From: Actinomyces sp. | Lineage (GTDB): Bacteria > Actinomycetota > Actinomycetes > Actinomycetales > Actinomycetaceae | Direction of reading: 5' to 3' | DNA length: 6,178 bases | Assembly (NCBI GenBank): GCA_012837655.1 | Contig: DUQT01000130.1 | Coordinates: 1-6,178 of the forward strand | In this document: one piece after another, positions 5,318 through 6,178 of the stretch | Layout of the letters: each line of letters opens with the position of its first letter | How positions within the stretch are numbered: position 1 is the first letter of the stretch | Position numbers and translations under genes: made by a program | The notes under the pieces: generated by a model | The model's input: only the letters and a program-made list of their open reading frames with translations | Told to the model about the DNA's origin: nothing | Databases searched by the model: none

Positions 5318-6178
5318 TTAGTTGGAAAGTTTCTTGGCAACCGCAGTCAGTGAGGTTTCATCGCCTACGTTTCCTGCGAACACGATGTAGGGGATGCCGC
5401 GGGCGGGTTCGTTTTCACCACTCCACAGCGAGACAATGCCGGGAAGCATGGGGCCAATCACGGTTGCGCGCCTGATGCCAAGGCCCTTGGAAGCAACATC
5501 GCTTGACGTAATTCCGCCCTTGGCAATCACGAATCGAGGCGTGACCTGCCCGACGATTCCGCGGACGACGTCGACAACGGCGGCGGAAACTCGGCGCGAA
5601 ATTTCGAGTGAAGAAGCGCCGTCGTGCCCCCGCACCAGTTTGCGAGACGTCCGGATAACGACGTGGTCGTTAGCGAGACCGGAAACGGCGTTCTCAACGA
5701 TTTCGGAAATGTGGGAATCCCTGGTTTCGTCATCGAGGATCTTCTGGACGTCGATCTCGTATTCCGCGAGTTTGAGGTTGTCGCGCAGATTGTTCAGCTG
5801 GCGCGTCGTGAGGTCCACGTGGCTTCCAATGACGATGAGTCCGCCCTTAACGGTTTCGCGACCCTGCCTGGACTTTTCAATCTCGTCAGTGTTTAGAGGA
5901 GCCTTTGGATCCTGCCCGATTCGCGCCCTAACAAATGGAGGGCCAACCCGGTAGAGGAACTTCGACCCGGCCTCTTCAGCCTTATTGAGGGCGAGTGCAA
6001 GAATCCGGAGGTCATCTTCTGTCACGGAATCACAGATAATGGGCTGCCTGTTGGTCGCACTGCGCAACTTTTCGACAACTGCTTCAAGATCCGTGCGAAG
6101 CTCGGTCAGGTCAATCGAAATTACCTGGTCAGCCTTAACTGCGCCCTCGGTCTTTTCTTCGATCCATTCAGACAGGTC
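5318..6178 (-). CDS. Four-carbon acid sugar kinase, DUF1537 family (5' part missing)
   Basis: The frame is open from the right edge to the TAA at 5318-5320, giving the C-terminal 286 residues of a protein usually about 420-470 long. The TTG at 6067 is an internal leucine codon, since coding sequence continues upstream without a break to 6178. Counting from the edge, the end of the sugar-binding domain shows DSVTEDDL (50-57), FLYRVGPPFVRA (74-85) and GGLIVIGSHVDLTTRQLNNL (112-131). The nucleotide-binding C-terminal domain shows AKGGITSSD (219-227), a GPMLPGI stretch, and a terminal GIPYIVFAGNVGDETSL. Family members phosphorylate oxo-tetronates, threonate or erythronate (OtnK, DtnK, DenK types) using ATP in the cytoplasm. 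The adjacent dehydrogenase favours an oxo-tetronate kinase role, by inference. This is the first visible gene of the operon; its start, promoter and any upstream partners lie outside the window. Confidence 0.88.
   Translation of the reverse strand, partial: DLSEWIEEKTEGAVKADQVISIDLTELRTDLEAVVEKLRSATNRQPIICDSVTEDDLRILALALNKAEEAGSKFLYRVGPPFVRARIGQDPKAPLNTDEIEKSRQGRETVKGGLIVIGSHVDLTTRQLNNLRDNLKLAEYEIDVQKILDDETRDSHISEIVENAVSGLANDHVVIRTSRKLVRGHDGASSLEISRRVSAAVVDVVRGIVGQVTPRFVIAKGGITSSDVASKGLGIRRATVIGPMLPGIVSLWSGENEPARGIPYIVFAGNVGDETSLTAVAKKLSN

Noticed and set aside
5394..5954. Plus-strand open frame of 186 codons antisense to the kinase gene
   Set aside because: It is Ser/Thr/Arg/Pro-rich with no recognisable motif, and the opposite strand encodes conserved kinase motifs.
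6065..6067. TTG as the start of the kinase gene
   Set aside because: The same frame stays open to the window edge with coding-like codons, and the protein would lack most of its N-terminal domain.

Overview
The window looks like chromosomal DNA from an actinobacterium of moderate GC content, possibly an Actinomycetaceae- or Bifidobacteriaceae-like organism. This rests on the strong preference for C or G at third codon positions, the contrast with an A/T-richer intergenic leader, and the overall character of the proteins. No rRNA, tRNA or other taxonomic marker is present, so the placement is tentative.

Layout from left to right. Bases 1-62 hold the last codons of an unidentified plus-strand gene. 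Bases 63-414 are non-coding and contain a 14-bp direct repeat and short palindromes. Bases 415-2778 encode a complete family GT35 alpha-glucan (glycogen/maltodextrin) phosphorylase. Its most likely start is the ATG at 415, behind a strong Shine-Dalgarno sequence, rather than the upstream GTG at 277. Bases 2779-3028 separate convergent genes and contain a perfect 17-bp stem-loop (probable terminator) and a second stem-loop. The rest, 3029-6178, is a minus-strand operon. In transcription order it holds a DUF1537-type four-carbon acid sugar kinase (5' end beyond the right edge), a 3-hydroxyisobutyrate dehydrogenase-family NAD-dependent oxidoreductase (4407-5291), and a GntP-family acid-sugar permease (3029-4405).

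How the genes may work together. The phosphorylase releases glucose-1-phosphate from stored or imported alpha-glucans. The minus-strand operon has the logic of a tetronate (threonate/erythronate-like) catabolic unit: the permease imports a sugar acid, the dehydrogenase oxidises it to an oxo-tetronate, and the kinase phosphorylates the product. The decarboxylase or aldolase and the isomerase that usually complete this route are not visible and may lie to the right of the window. Nothing seen links the two halves functionally.

I see no mobile element, CRISPR array, RNA gene or plainly new system. The points most worth a second look are the corrected phosphorylase start with its structured leader, and the unassigned substrate of the acid-sugar operon.
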